In this document: positions 17,982 through 27,300 of the stretch, one piece after another
Layout of the letters: each line of letters begins with the position of its first letter
Numbering within the stretch: the stretch's first letter is position 1
DNA from: an uncultured Bacteroidota bacterium
GTDB taxonomy: Bacteria; Bacteroidota; Bacteroidia; Flavobacteriales; Flavobacteriaceae
DNA length: 64,000 nt
NCBI GenBank assembly: GCA_902598305.1
Contig: CACKBL010000001.1
Span: 124,001-188,000, forward strand
Direction: 5' to 3'
Program-made: the position numbers and the translations under genes
Notes under the pieces: generated by a model
The model's database searches: none
The model's input: only the letters and a program-made list of their open reading frames with translations
Told to the model about the DNA's origin: nothing

Positions 17982-18986
17982 ATGAGTTTTGATTTGTTAT
18001 CATTTGGGAGATGTTCAATGGATCTTTATTCAAAACAAATAGGTTCAAATTTTTCTGATATTGATTCTTTTTCAGCTTACATTGGAGGATCTCCTACTAA
18101 TATATCTGTTTGTTCTCAAAGATTAGGGTTAAAAACCGCACTATTATCAGCTGTAGGTGACGACTTAACAGGGAAGTTTATACTGGATAAATTAATTAAA
18201 GAAAATGTTAGCACATCTAATATGTTTGTTATTCCTAATACCAAAACAAACCTAGTTTTGTGCGGTATTATTCCGCCGGATCAATTTCCTCTCGTTTTTT
18301 ATAGAGAAAAAGCACCAGAAAATAAAATAACAGTAGCTTTAATTGAAAAAATACATTTAGATGTATTTAAAGCTTTATTAATGAGTGGAACTGCACTATC
18401 GGAATCTCCTTGCAGAGATGCGGCGATTCATTTAAGTGAAAAGGCAAAACAAAAAAATATTCCTGTGATTTTGGATATTGATTTCCGATTAATTGCATGG
18501 AAGAACTTAGATGAATACTCCAAAGTAATTACAAATTATATCAAAATCACAGATATATTAATTGGGACAGAGGAAGAGATTTTGTCTGTTTATTTAAAGA
18601 GAAATGGAAAAGTAGAAATAAAAAACGATTCAATTACTCAGCCAAAATTAGTTGGGGATGTCAATAATGCTATTGATAGTATTTTTAAAATGGGGACAAA
18701 ACTTATAATCTTAAAAAAAGGTATGGATGGCTGTGTTATTTATGAGTCTAAAAAACAGGCTCAAAAGGTCCCTTCATACAAGGTGAATGCTATAAATGTT
18801 TTAGGAGCTGGGGATGCATTTGCGGCTGGTTTTATTTTTGGTTATCTTCATGGATGGTCAAACTATAAATCTTGTAGATTAGCAAATGCTTGTGGTGCAT
18901 GGCTTGTAACAAAAAACGGATGTTGTAATGTTGCTCCTACTTTTGAAGAAATATCAGTTTTTATTAACTCTAATGGTGGATATTAA
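17982..18986 (+). CDS. iolC: Second 5-dehydro-2-deoxygluconokinase IolC (copy 2), PfkB family
   Basis: The 334-residue kinase has the same architecture as the first IolC: AYIGGSPTNISVCSQRLG at the N-terminal signature, FPLVFYREKAPEN, IGTEEEILS, and the catalytic NVLGAGDAFAAGF with Asp278. All catalytic elements are intact, so this is not a decaying duplicate. The visible similarity to copy 1 is clear over the whole length but with many differences, which argues for an old duplication or separate acquisition. It lies 27 bases after the second dehydrogenase and 10 before iolD. Likely substrate is 2-deoxy-5-keto-D-gluconate or a stereoisomer. Confidence 0.9.
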   Translation: MSFDLLSFGRCSMDLYSKQIGSNFSDIDSFSAYIGGSPTNISVCSQRLGLKTALLSAVGDDLTGKFILDKLIKENVSTSNMFVIPNTKTNLVLCGIIPPDQFPLVFYREKAPENKITVALIEKIHLDVFKALLMSGTALSESPCRDAAIHLSEKAKQKNIPVILDIDFRLIAWKNLDEYSKVITNYIKITDILIGTEEEILSVYLKRNGKVEIKNDSITQPKLVGDVNNAIDSIFKMGTKLIILKKGMDGCVIYESKKQAQKVPSYKVNAINVLGAGDAFAAGFIFGYLHGWSNYKSCRLANACGAWLVTKNGCCNVAPTFEEISVFINSNGGY

Positions 18987-18996
18987 TTTTTAAATA

Positions 18997-20868
18997 ATGA
19001 CAAAAAAACTAACGGTTGCTCAAGCTTTAATTCTATTCCTAAAAAATCAATATGTTGTCCGAGACGGTATTGAAAACCCCTTTTTTGCTGGTTGTTTCGG
19101 CATTTTTGGCCATGGAAACGTGGTTGGACTTGGAGAAGCTCTTAAAGAAAATAAGGATTTTAAATATTATCAAACCCGAAATGAGCAAGCAATGGTTCAT
19201 GCAGCCGCAGCATTTTCAAAAATGAAAAATAGACTGCAGACCTTTGCTTGTACTACCTCTATTGGGCCTGGAGCGACCAATATGATAACCGCGGCAGCTT
19301 CTGCTACAATAAATAGAATTCCAGTACTTCTTTTACCTGGAGACTATTTTTCAAAAAGGACTGCCTCACCTCTACTCCAGCAAACAGAATATGCTTTTAC
19401 CCAAGACATGTCCGCAAATGACTGTTTCAAACCCGTTTCAAAATATTGGGATAGGATAAATAGGCCAGAGCAGTTAGCCTCGGCTTTATTAGAATCTATG
19501 AGGGTACTTACCTCTCCTTCTGAAACTGGGGTTGTAACATTAGCATTACCTCACGATGTCCAAGCAGAGGCTTTTGATTACCCATCTGAATTGTTTGAAA
19601 AAAGATGTTGGCAAATTCAAAGAAATTTACCAGATAGTACACTTATTGAAAAAGCAGTAAACAAAATTAAAAAAGCATCTAACCCTATGATTGTCGCTGG
19701 TGGTGGATCAATATATTCTGGATCTGAAAATGTAATAAAAGATTTTTCTGAAAAACATGGAATACCCGTTACAGAAACTTTTGCGGGAAAAGGAACCCTT
19801 CATTACTCAAACCCGTTCAATTTAGGCGGAATTGGGGCAACAGGTACTAAGGGTGCTAATGAAATAGCCAAAAATTCAGATCTTGTTATTGGAATTGGAA
19901 CCCGATATGGAGATTTTACAACTGCATCAAAATCTGTATGGCAAAACAAAAATGTAGATTTTATAAACATTAATGTTGCTGAGTTTGATGCTTTTAAAAA
20001 TAGTGCTATTCCTCTACAGGGTGATGCAAGAGAAACACTTAAAATAATTAGTCAGAAACTGCAAAATCATTCCACTGATGAAGGATATATTGAAAAAATT
20101 AAAGTTTTAAATAAAGAGTGGAATGATATTGTATCAAAAATTTATCATACTGAAGATCCAAAAAGACCTGTACAGTCTGAATTACTAGGTGCCGTAAATA
20201 AATTTATGGATGATAATGATGTTGTTCTTTGTGCAGCAGGAAGTGCACCTGGAGATTTACACAAACTTTGGAGAACAAAAAACTCCAAAGGTTTTCATTT
20301 AGAGTATGGTAATTCTTGTATGGGATATGAGATTCCTGGTGGACTTGGTGTTAAAATGGCTGACCCTAGAAGGGAAGTGTATGTGATATGCGGTGATGCT
20401 AGCTATTTAATGCTTCCTTCAGATATAATTACTTCAATTCAAGAAGGCTACAAAATTACCATAATTCTTATAAATAACGAGGGTTATGCAAGTATTGGTG
20501 GGCTTTCACAATCAGTAGGTGGTGAAGGTTTTGGTACACATTTCAAATATAGAAATAAAAAAACAGGTGAATTAGATGGTGATTTTCTACCAGTTGATTT
20601 AGCAAAAAATGCAGAGAGTTTAGGCGCTATAGTTATTAAAACTGAAGGTATAGATGAGTTTAATAACGCACTCGTTGAAGCAAAGAAAAATGATAGAACA
20701 ACTGTTATTTATGTTGAAACCATCAGAGACAGAAAGCTATCTGGATATGCTTATGCTTGGTGGGAAGTTCCTGTCCCAGAGGTTTCAAATTCTACGGAAG
20801 TCAGAAAAGCCAGAGAAGAATATGAGAAAAACCAAAAAAATCAAAAACCATATATAAAGCCTCAATAA
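18997..20868 (+). CDS. iolD: 3D-(3,5/4)-trihydroxycyclohexane-1,2-dione hydrolase IolD (ThDP-dependent)
   Basis: IolD opens the six-carbon ring of the dione to give 5-deoxy-D-glucuronate. The 623-residue protein has the three domains of thiamine-diphosphate enzymes: an N-terminal pyrimidine domain with the activating Glu63 in RNEQAMVHAAAAF, a central domain, and a C-terminal pyrophosphate domain with CGDASYLMLPSDI and the metal-binding INNEGYASIG. GIFGHGNVVGLGEAL and LLLPGDYFSKR are IolD-specific. It is 9 bases before the transporter and is present in one copy, so both isomerase/kinase sets depend on it. Family assignment is secure, and length is typical. Confidence 0.96.
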   Translation: MTKKLTVAQALILFLKNQYVVRDGIENPFFAGCFGIFGHGNVVGLGEALKENKDFKYYQTRNEQAMVHAAAAFSKMKNRLQTFACTTSIGPGATNMITAAASATINRIPVLLLPGDYFSKRTASPLLQQTEYAFTQDMSANDCFKPVSKYWDRINRPEQLASALLESMRVLTSPSETGVVTLALPHDVQAEAFDYPSELFEKRCWQIQRNLPDSTLIEKAVNKIKKASNPMIVAGGGSIYSGSENVIKDFSEKHGIPVTETFAGKGTLHYSNPFNLGGIGATGTKGANEIAKNSDLVIGIGTRYGDFTTASKSVWQNKNVDFININVAEFDAFKNSAIPLQGDARETLKIISQKLQNHSTDEGYIEKIKVLNKEWNDIVSKIYHTEDPKRPVQSELLGAVNKFMDDNDVVLCAAGSAPGDLHKLWRTKNSKGFHLEYGNSCMGYEIPGGLGVKMADPRREVYVICGDASYLMLPSDIITSIQEGYKITIILINNEGYASIGGLSQSVGGEGFGTHFKYRNKKTGELDGDFLPVDLAKNAESLGAIVIKTEGIDEFNNALVEAKKNDRTTVIYVETIRDRKLSGYAYAWWEVPVPEVSNSTEVRKAREEYEKNQKNQKPYIKPQ

Positions 20869-20877
20869 ATTAAGAGT

Positions 20878-22455
20878 ATGTTTACTTCATTAACATTTGT
20901 TGGATTTATTTCTTTTGTAGCTATTTATACTTACATCAGGTTAAGAAAAGAAAAATTAGACTCATCGGAAGGGTACTTCTTGGGCGGAAGAAGCTTAACT
21001 GGCATTGTGATAGCTGGATCAATGCTCCTTACAAATATTTCTACTGAACATTTGATTGGTATGAATGGGTCTTCTTACAAAAACGGACTTATAATTATTG
21101 CATGGGAGGTAACTTCAGCAATTGCTCTAGTTGTTGCTGCCATTTATTTCGTACCAAGATATTTAAAAATGGGACTAACAACTATCCCTGAATTTTTAGA
21201 AAAGCGTTTTGATAAAACAACTCGCCTGATAGTTGCATTTTTTCTAATTGTCTCTTTTGTAATTACCCTTTTGCCAATTGTTTTATATACAGGTGCAATC
21301 AACTTAGAAAGTATTTTTAATGTTTCTGAGATATTGGGAGTATCTCAAAACAAAGGTTTGTGGATAACTGTTGTAATTATCGGTGTTATTGGCTCCATTT
21401 ATGCAATTTTTGGCGGTCTAAAAGCAGTTGCTATTTCTGACACAATTAATGGATATGGATTGTTAATCGGTGGATTAGCTATCCCAATACTAGCATTAAT
21501 TGCAATTGGTGAAAACAGTTTTTTTAACGGATTGAATAGGGTGTATGAAAATAATCCAGAAAAATTTAATGTCATTGGTTCAAAAAAATCAGTTTTACCT
21601 TTTGAAGTACTTTTTACAGGTCTAATTATTAATCAATTATATTTTTGGGCCATGAATCAAACCATTATTCAAAGGGCACTTGGTGCTAAAAACTTAATTG
21701 AAGCTCAAAAGGGACTCCTTTATACTGGTGGACTAAAAATATTAGTACCACTTATAATTGCATTCCCAGGGATAATCGGATTTTATTATTTTGGAGATTC
21801 ATTTTATGAAAACCAGGATATGATATATCCTGAATTGATTAAAAAAGTGCTTCCTCCTACCCTTGTTGGAATTTTTGCCGCGATCATAATGGGCGCTGTA
21901 CTTAGTACATTTAACAGTGTTCTAAACAGTGCTGCGACAATATTTAGCATGGATATATATAAGGGCTTTTTTTATAAAAATGCTAATGAAAGACAACTTG
22001 TTAAAGTAGGTAAATATTTATCAGCACTATTAGCAATCTTTGCAATATTTGTTGCTCCTATGGTCGCAAATGCTCCAGAGGGACTTTACCAACTTTTACA
22101 ACAATTAAATGGAATCTATTTTATACCCGTTGCATCAATTTTAATTGCAGGTTTTTTTATAAAGCAAATATCAGCACTTGGAGCAAAAGTTTCATTAATT
22201 GTTGGTTTAAGCTTTTATATATTGATGACGTTTATTTTAAAAACAGACATTCATTTTGTTCACATATGGGGTATTGAATTTTTATTAAATATTGGAACAA
22301 TGCTTCTGATCTCAAGATTCTATCCATATAAAGGATCATTTAGTTTTAATACCCTTAGAATTGATGACATGAAGCAATGGAAGTATACCAAAGTAATATC
22401 ATACTCTTTATGCATTATAACAGTGTTAATCTATATTGTACTTGGAAATTCTTAA
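20878..22455 (+). CDS. Sodium:solute symporter (SSS/SLC5 family), probable inositol transporter
   Basis: The 525-residue inner-membrane protein has about 14 predicted transmembrane helices and the SSS signatures FLGGRSLTGIVIAGSMLLTN, then ISTEHLIGMNGSSYKNG and the TTIPEFLEKRFD stretch. It resembles the SLC5 group that includes sodium/myo-inositol and sodium/glucose carriers. It is last in the iol operon, 9 bases after iolD, which supports sodium-driven uptake of free inositol from the periplasm after outer-membrane import. It meets a convergent esterase gene with only 2 bases between the stops. Substrate is assigned from context. Confidence 0.88.
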   Translation: MFTSLTFVGFISFVAIYTYIRLRKEKLDSSEGYFLGGRSLTGIVIAGSMLLTNISTEHLIGMNGSSYKNGLIIIAWEVTSAIALVVAAIYFVPRYLKMGLTTIPEFLEKRFDKTTRLIVAFFLIVSFVITLLPIVLYTGAINLESIFNVSEILGVSQNKGLWITVVIIGVIGSIYAIFGGLKAVAISDTINGYGLLIGGLAIPILALIAIGENSFFNGLNRVYENNPEKFNVIGSKKSVLPFEVLFTGLIINQLYFWAMNQTIIQRALGAKNLIEAQKGLLYTGGLKILVPLIIAFPGIIGFYYFGDSFYENQDMIYPELIKKVLPPTLVGIFAAIIMGAVLSTFNSVLNSAATIFSMDIYKGFFYKNANERQLVKVGKYLSALLAIFAIFVAPMVANAPEGLYQLLQQLNGIYFIPVASILIAGFFIKQISALGAKVSLIVGLSFYILMTFILKTDIHFVHIWGIEFLLNIGTMLLISRFYPYKGSFSFNTLRIDDMKQWKYTKVISYSLCIITVLIYIVLGNS

Positions 22456-22457
22456 GT

Positions 22458-24572
22458 CTAATAGTTAGATTGAAAGGACGAAGCAGGTAGTCCCTCTTTG
22501 TTGAACAGGGTCGCTTCAACCCAATTTTTCCAAGCATACCTGACGTGTTTAGGGCTTTGTACTTGTTTAGAATGGACACTTACTTTATTACCTACAATTT
22601 TTGCTGTAGCTTCATAAAATTTTTTATTCGCACCCGCTATTTCAAAATTTTTAAGTTGTCCTTTAGACGTCAAGCCTGAACCAACACTCGTAAAAGATAT
22701 TTCAATATAATCATCTACTATTCTATAATCTTCATATAATGGGCCAGAAGAAACAACATTAAGATTGTAATCATTGTCTAATGCAAGTAGTGCTAATCTT
22801 TTACCTACATCCTTCTTGTTACTTGGGTGACCATTGTCCTTTTCACCAATATCAAGTAAAACAGCCATCCCAGTTTTTTTTACTTTTTTAAGTGTTTTCC
22901 TCTGGGCGTCTCTTATAATTTGAGAGTATTGACCTTCTGGATACTCAAGCGGTGTGATTTGTGCATAATAAAATGGAAATTGATATCCCCAATAACCTCT
23001 CCAATCATTAATCATTGAGGTAAGTAAATCTTGATAGTGGTTAGGTTTCCAAACGTTTGCCTCACCTTGATACCAAATGACACCCTTTATTGTGAAAGGT
23101 ATAATAGGATAAATCATATTTTCAAACATAGTTGAATATCCATTTGTTGAATTAATTTCATAACCATTGAAGAAATTATCATTGATTTTTGTATAACTAG
23201 AAATTAGTTCTTCATGGCTAAGACCATGAATTACAGCGTAGGTGGCATTGGTAATAAATGCCTGGTTTGTAATCTTTAATTTTTCATATGAAATTTCTTT
23301 AGCTCCGCTTGGACTTTTGAGAATAATTGGGCTATTTAAACCCCCATCGCCTGTTAGATCTGTAATTCTTATTGCAAGAATATTTTTACCTTTTTTTAAA
23401 ATTTGATTTGGTATTTTGTAATTTCTCTCGTCAATGAAAGAATAGCTATTTCCAATTAAATTTCCATTCACATAGGTTTGATCAACTTGACTAATACCCT
23501 TTTTAATTTCAAGAGAATACTCATCATCTATATTTTCAATATCAAAATATGTCCTTATCCAAAATACTCCCTTAGTTAAAAGTGGTTCATTAGAATTAAA
23601 TGCATTTTTAATGCTACCTTCCCTAAACTTATTGTTAGGACTAGCTTTAGACCAAATGGCCCAATTGGAATCATCAAAATCAACTTTATTAAAGTCTCTG
23701 TCGTTTAAATTTAAATCTTCCCATTTATCTTTAAAGAGGTTCCAAACATCCTGCTGACCACTCCAGATGTGGAAGGGTTTTGGTAATTTTACAACTTTAA
23801 ATTCAAATCTGTCCTCATTAATTTTTGTAATCGAGTCGTTGAACTTTAATCTTTCACTAATCACATCTTTTACCTTGTCTGCTTTCGGCAGTTTTTCTTT
23901 TATAAATTTTAATTCTTTTAATGTCTTGTTACTCATCCATGACTGAATGCGAGTGCCTCCCCAACTCGAGGCAATAATACCAACTGGAATTTTTAGTTCT
24001 CTATGGATTTTTCTTGCAAAAAAATAAGCAACTGCACTAAACCGTTCAATATTTAATGGGTTAACTAACTTCCAACTTTCTTTTTTTATTCTTTCACCTG
24101 TTAAATCTTCATAGATTGAAAAAATCCTTATTTTCTCAAAATTTGCGTTTTTTATTTCTTCTTTTTGATTTTCAATACACTCTTTAATTTCACAACCTAC
24201 AGCCTTCATCATCATTTCCATATTGGATTGCCCCGAGGCTAGCCAAACCTCACCAATTAAAACATCTTTGTATATAATAGAAGTTTTGGAATCATTGATC
24301 CTAACTTTATAGGGGCCTCCAGCTTTAGGAGTGGATAATTTCAGTTCCCAATTGCCTTGTTCGTCCGATTTGACATTAGATGTTTCACCCCAACTTCCAA
24401 TGATTTGGATATTATCATTAGGTGCTGATTTACCCCAAAAAGAAACAAGAGTTTTTTGCTGTAAAACCATGTGATCCGAAAACAAAGGTGGTAAGACTAG
24501 GAAATCTTTATTTGAATCACAGGAAATAATAAATAAAAAAAGTAAAAGGCAAATTCTATTAATAAAATGCAA
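22458..24572 (-). CDS. Sialate O-acetylesterase-family lipoprotein (copy 1)
   Basis: The 704-residue secreted esterase belongs to the SASA/SGNH-like group that removes O-acetyl esters. The N-terminus has a lipobox IISC. The early block FSDHMVLQQKT, the nucleophile motif LASGQSNME (Ser116), GIIASSWGGTRIQSW, IKGVIWYQGEANVWKP, and the late DIGEKDNGHPSNKKDVGKRL that carries the catalytic His are all present. A galactose-binding-like insert lies around residues 270-410. The start is TTG at 24572; no ATG exists before the conserved domain, so TTG is needed to include the signal peptide. It follows its paralogue by 11 bases. No sialic-acid catabolism gene is nearby, so a different acetylated substrate is likely. 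Confidence 0.88.
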   Translation of the reverse strand: MHFINRICLLLFLFIISCDSNKDFLVLPPLFSDHMVLQQKTLVSFWGKSAPNDNIQIIGSWGETSNVKSDEQGNWELKLSTPKAGGPYKVRINDSKTSIIYKDVLIGEVWLASGQSNMEMMMKAVGCEIKECIENQKEEIKNANFEKIRIFSIYEDLTGERIKKESWKLVNPLNIERFSAVAYFFARKIHRELKIPVGIIASSWGGTRIQSWMSNKTLKELKFIKEKLPKADKVKDVISERLKFNDSITKINEDRFEFKVVKLPKPFHIWSGQQDVWNLFKDKWEDLNLNDRDFNKVDFDDSNWAIWSKASPNNKFREGSIKNAFNSNEPLLTKGVFWIRTYFDIENIDDEYSLEIKKGISQVDQTYVNGNLIGNSYSFIDERNYKIPNQILKKGKNILAIRITDLTGDGGLNSPIILKSPSGAKEISYEKLKITNQAFITNATYAVIHGLSHEELISSYTKINDNFFNGYEINSTNGYSTMFENMIYPIIPFTIKGVIWYQGEANVWKPNHYQDLLTSMINDWRGYWGYQFPFYYAQITPLEYPEGQYSQIIRDAQRKTLKKVKKTGMAVLLDIGEKDNGHPSNKKDVGKRLALLALDNDYNLNVVSSGPLYEDYRIVDDYIEISFTSVGSGLTSKGQLKNFEIAGANKKFYEATAKIVGNKVSVHSKQVQSPKHVRYAWKNWVEATLFNKEGLPASSFQSNY

Positions 24573-24583
24573 TTGGATTAATA

Positions 24584-26707
24584 TTAATTAAAATTAATTG
24601 AACTAAATGATGAAGCCGGTAATCCCTCTTTGTTAAATAGTGTTCCAACTGTCCAGTTTTTCCATCCATATCTTACATTAATAGGTCTTTTCACATCCTT
24701 GGAATACAGTCTGATTGTGTTGTTTATTATTTTGGCAGTAGCTGGATAAAACTGATTATCCTTTCCAGCTATTTCAAAACCATTTTTACCCCCAATAAAA
24801 TCAAGTCCAGATCCTACGCTTTTAAAATCTACATAAAGATATCTATCCTTAGATTTATGACTTATGTATTCTGGACCAGAGGATACATAGTTAAAACCAT
24901 ATTGTTTGTCTAGAGCTAAAAGGGCAAGTCTTTTACCTACATCTTGTTTATTGTGTGGATGAATATCATCCTCCTCCCCTATATCCATTAGAACAGCCAT
25001 ACCGGTATTTTTTGTCATTTCTAAAGTTTTTCTCTGTGCTTCTCTAACTCCAATATTTCCTTGTTCTGGAAAGGGAGCAATTTGAACATAGTAAAATGGG
25101 AAGTCATAACCCCAAGTCTCACGCCAATCATCAATCATAGCTGAAAAAAGTGTTTGGTATTCATTATAATTGGAAACATTTGATTCACCTTGGTACCAGA
25201 TAGTTCCTTTGATGGTGTATGGAACTACATTTGATAATATATTACGATATAGTCTTGAATAGGCATTTGGAGAATTGACATCTTTAGCAATTAAAATTTT
25301 ATTTTCCAATGAATCAGATATATTAAGTAATTCATCCAAATTCAAGTCATGAACCATAAAAGAACTCAATGCATTTACGAATGCATGATGCTTGAATCTA
25401 AAGCTATTATAAGGTATATTAATTATTTCTGACGAATTTTTTAGTAATACTGGACCATTAAAACCACCAATTCCCCTTAAATCAGTGATTCTTATTGCAA
25501 TAGAATTGCTGCCTTTATTAATTATTTCTTTTGATACTATGTAATTTCTTTCTTTATTATAACTAAAAGTATTTCCAATAAGGGTACCATTAAAATAGGT
25601 TTGATCTGAATCATCAATCCCATCTTTAAAAACTAAAGTGTAATCCTCGTCATTATTATCAATAGTAACACTTGTTCTAAACCAGATAACACCATCTGAC
25701 AATAGTTTTTTTTCATAATCAAATACTGTTTCAAAACCTCCTTTGCGCAAATCATCATAGGGATCAGGTTGATTTGCAATCCACATTGGCCAAGACGAAT
25801 CATCATAATTTTCTTTGCTAAAATTTATGTCAGATAAATTTAAATTTTCCCATCCACTTTTAATTTCTTTCCAAAAAATAGAATCTTCAGACCACTCTGG
25901 TATATCAAAAATTTTAAAACCTAGTAAGTCTGCATTAACCTTTGATATGGAATCATTATACCTTTTTATTTCGTTTTCATATTCCTTGTATGACAAATCT
26001 ATACCTGAAAGAAGCTCTAGATTTTCTGAATAAATTTGTTTAAGCTTTTTTGGACTTGTCCATGCCTCAACTCTTGTACCTCCCCAAGACGAACCGATTA
26101 TTCCAATTGGAATTTTTAATTTTTTGTATAATTCTCTAGCAAAAAAGTAACCGGTTGCGCTAAAACTTTCCTTGCTGTTTATTCCTTCTCTTTCTTTGGC
26201 ATATTCAGTTTTGACTTTTCTCCAACTTTGATTTTTTACAACTTCCATACTTAAGTCCATAGGGTTATTAAAAAACCTTATCTCTGCATAATTAGCATTT
26301 GCAATTTCTTCATCTTGATTATCAATACAATCTTTACACTGGTTTAACTTCCATTGCATGTTTGACTGACCGGATGCGAGCCAAACCTCCCCAATTAAAA
26401 CATCTTTATAAATAATTGAATTTTTAGAATCATTTACAAGAACTTCATAGGGTCCTCCAGCTGAGGGAGTAGACAGTTTTAATTGCCATTTTCCATTATT
26501 GTCAGCAATTACTGAAGAAGATTTTCCCCAACTAGCTTTTATTTCAATTTTCTCATTTGGACTAGATTGTCCCCAAAAAGCGGCCTCGGTTTCACGTTGT
26601 AATACCATATGGTCAGAAAAAACAGAAGGCAGAAATAAATTTTCTACTCTTGAGTTACAAGAAATAAATAAAAAAACAATAAAAATTAGGTTGGTTCTTA
26701 AAAACAT
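24584..26707 (-). CDS. Sialate O-acetylesterase-family lipoprotein (copy 2)
   Basis: This 707-residue tandem paralogue has the same layout: lipobox FISC, FSDHMVLQRET, LASGQSNMQW with nucleophile Ser115, GIIGSSWGGTRVEAW, IKGTIWYQGESNVSNY, and DIGEEDDIHPHNKQDVGKRL holding the catalytic His. The jelly-roll-like insert (WFRTSVTIDNNDEDYTL onward) is conserved with its partner. It starts with ATG and precedes the second copy with 11 bases between, so the two are co-transcribed. Retention of both full catalytic sets suggests that they handle different ester positions. Position next to the iol operon suggests acetylated inositol or glycoside substrates, by inference. Confidence 0.88.
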   Translation of the reverse strand: MFLRTNLIFIVFLFISCNSRVENLFLPSVFSDHMVLQRETEAAFWGQSSPNEKIEIKASWGKSSSVIADNNGKWQLKLSTPSAGGPYEVLVNDSKNSIIYKDVLIGEVWLASGQSNMQWKLNQCKDCIDNQDEEIANANYAEIRFFNNPMDLSMEVVKNQSWRKVKTEYAKEREGINSKESFSATGYFFARELYKKLKIPIGIIGSSWGGTRVEAWTSPKKLKQIYSENLELLSGIDLSYKEYENEIKRYNDSISKVNADLLGFKIFDIPEWSEDSIFWKEIKSGWENLNLSDINFSKENYDDSSWPMWIANQPDPYDDLRKGGFETVFDYEKKLLSDGVIWFRTSVTIDNNDEDYTLVFKDGIDDSDQTYFNGTLIGNTFSYNKERNYIVSKEIINKGSNSIAIRITDLRGIGGFNGPVLLKNSSEIINIPYNSFRFKHHAFVNALSSFMVHDLNLDELLNISDSLENKILIAKDVNSPNAYSRLYRNILSNVVPYTIKGTIWYQGESNVSNYNEYQTLFSAMIDDWRETWGYDFPFYYVQIAPFPEQGNIGVREAQRKTLEMTKNTGMAVLMDIGEEDDIHPHNKQDVGKRLALLALDKQYGFNYVSSGPEYISHKSKDRYLYVDFKSVGSGLDFIGGKNGFEIAGKDNQFYPATAKIINNTIRLYSKDVKRPINVRYGWKNWTVGTLFNKEGLPASSFSSINFN

Positions 26708-26717
26708 AATTTTAAAA

Positions 26718-27005
26718 TTAACTTACAACGGAAGTGTTATGGCGAATTACAGCTGTAATTTCGGTAACTTCTGAAACAATTCCGTTTGATCTTTTTGCGT
26801 GTTCATGAATTAAATCTTCACTTTCGGCATTATAGACACAAAAAACATTGTTACCCGCAACGTAACTTTGTTCTTGTTGTATCATTTTGCCCTCATTTCT
26901 CATTTCTTCTAAAATAGCCTCTGATGCCTTACCTCCTTTGTTAAATTCTGCTTTTGGCACATTTGAAGCACCTTCCATTTCTCTTCTAATTAAAAATTTT
27001 TTCAT
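26718..27005 (-). CDS. DUF4242-like small protein, possible metal-binding
   Basis: This 95-residue protein resembles the DUF4242 (SCO4226-like, nickel-binding) family: a compact ferredoxin-like fold opening with a MKKFLIRREMEG strand, a central MIQQEQSYVAGNNVFCVYNAES block and a C-terminal hairpin. The family tends to be cytoplasmic, and no signal peptide is seen. Its function in cells is unknown. It lies 10 bases upstream of the esterase pair in the same direction and could share their transcript. Assignment rests on overall pattern, so it is moderate. Confidence 0.6.
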   Translation of the reverse strand: MKKFLIRREMEGASNVPKAEFNKGGKASEAILEEMRNEGKMIQQEQSYVAGNNVFCVYNAESEDLIHEHAKRSNGIVSEVTEITAVIRHNTSVVS

Positions 27006-27039
27006 TATTTATTGTTTTAACTTTACTAGGTCTAATTTA

Positions 27040-27063
27040 TAAAGTATATAATTGTAAAGTATA
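27040..27063. repeat. Pair of 9-bp direct repeats in the divergent gap before the Kazal gene
   Basis: TAAAGTATA occurs at 27040-27048 and again at 27055-27063, spaced 15 bases start to start in the short gap between the divergent DUF4242-like and Kazal genes. This may be a regulator site. Chance is a real alternative in such AT-rich DNA. Confidence 0.3.
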
Positions 27064-27090
27064 CATTAAATTGATTTTTTCAAATAAAAA

Positions 27091-27300
27091 ATGAAAATCA
27101 AAAAAATATTATTTGCGACAATCATAATTTTAGGGTGTAAATCAAACCAAGTAGATTGTAATGAAATAAACCCACCACTAAATATTGCTTGCACAAAAGA
27201 GTATAGACCAGTGTGTGGGTGCAATGACAAAACATACTCTAATCCTTGTGTAGCTTCCTCCTTTGGAATTTCTGAATTTACTTATGGCGAGTGTAAATAG
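27091..27300 (+). CDS. Kazal-type serine protease inhibitor domain lipoprotein
   Basis: The 69-residue product is a tiny lipoprotein made of a signal sequence with lipobox ILGC (Cys16) and one Kazal domain. The six domain cysteines are at about residues 23, 34, 42, 44, 53 and 68, in the arrangement ACTKEYRPVCGCNDKTYSNPC followed by YGEC at the end (motif shown in parts: YRPVCGC and KTYSNPC). Such domains block serine proteases by a canonical loop. It has its own short leader and is followed directly by a strong hairpin terminator, so it is likely a monocistronic gene. A role in protecting the envelope against host, predator or own proteases is an inference. Confidence 0.88.
   Translation: MKIKKILFATIIILGCKSNQVDCNEINPPLNIACTKEYRPVCGCNDKTYSNPCVASSFGISEFTYGECK

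Noticed and set aside
22458..26707. Sialic-acid utilisation locus
   Set aside because: Only the esterase family name points to sialic acid; no sialidase, lyase, epimerase or sialic transporter is present.
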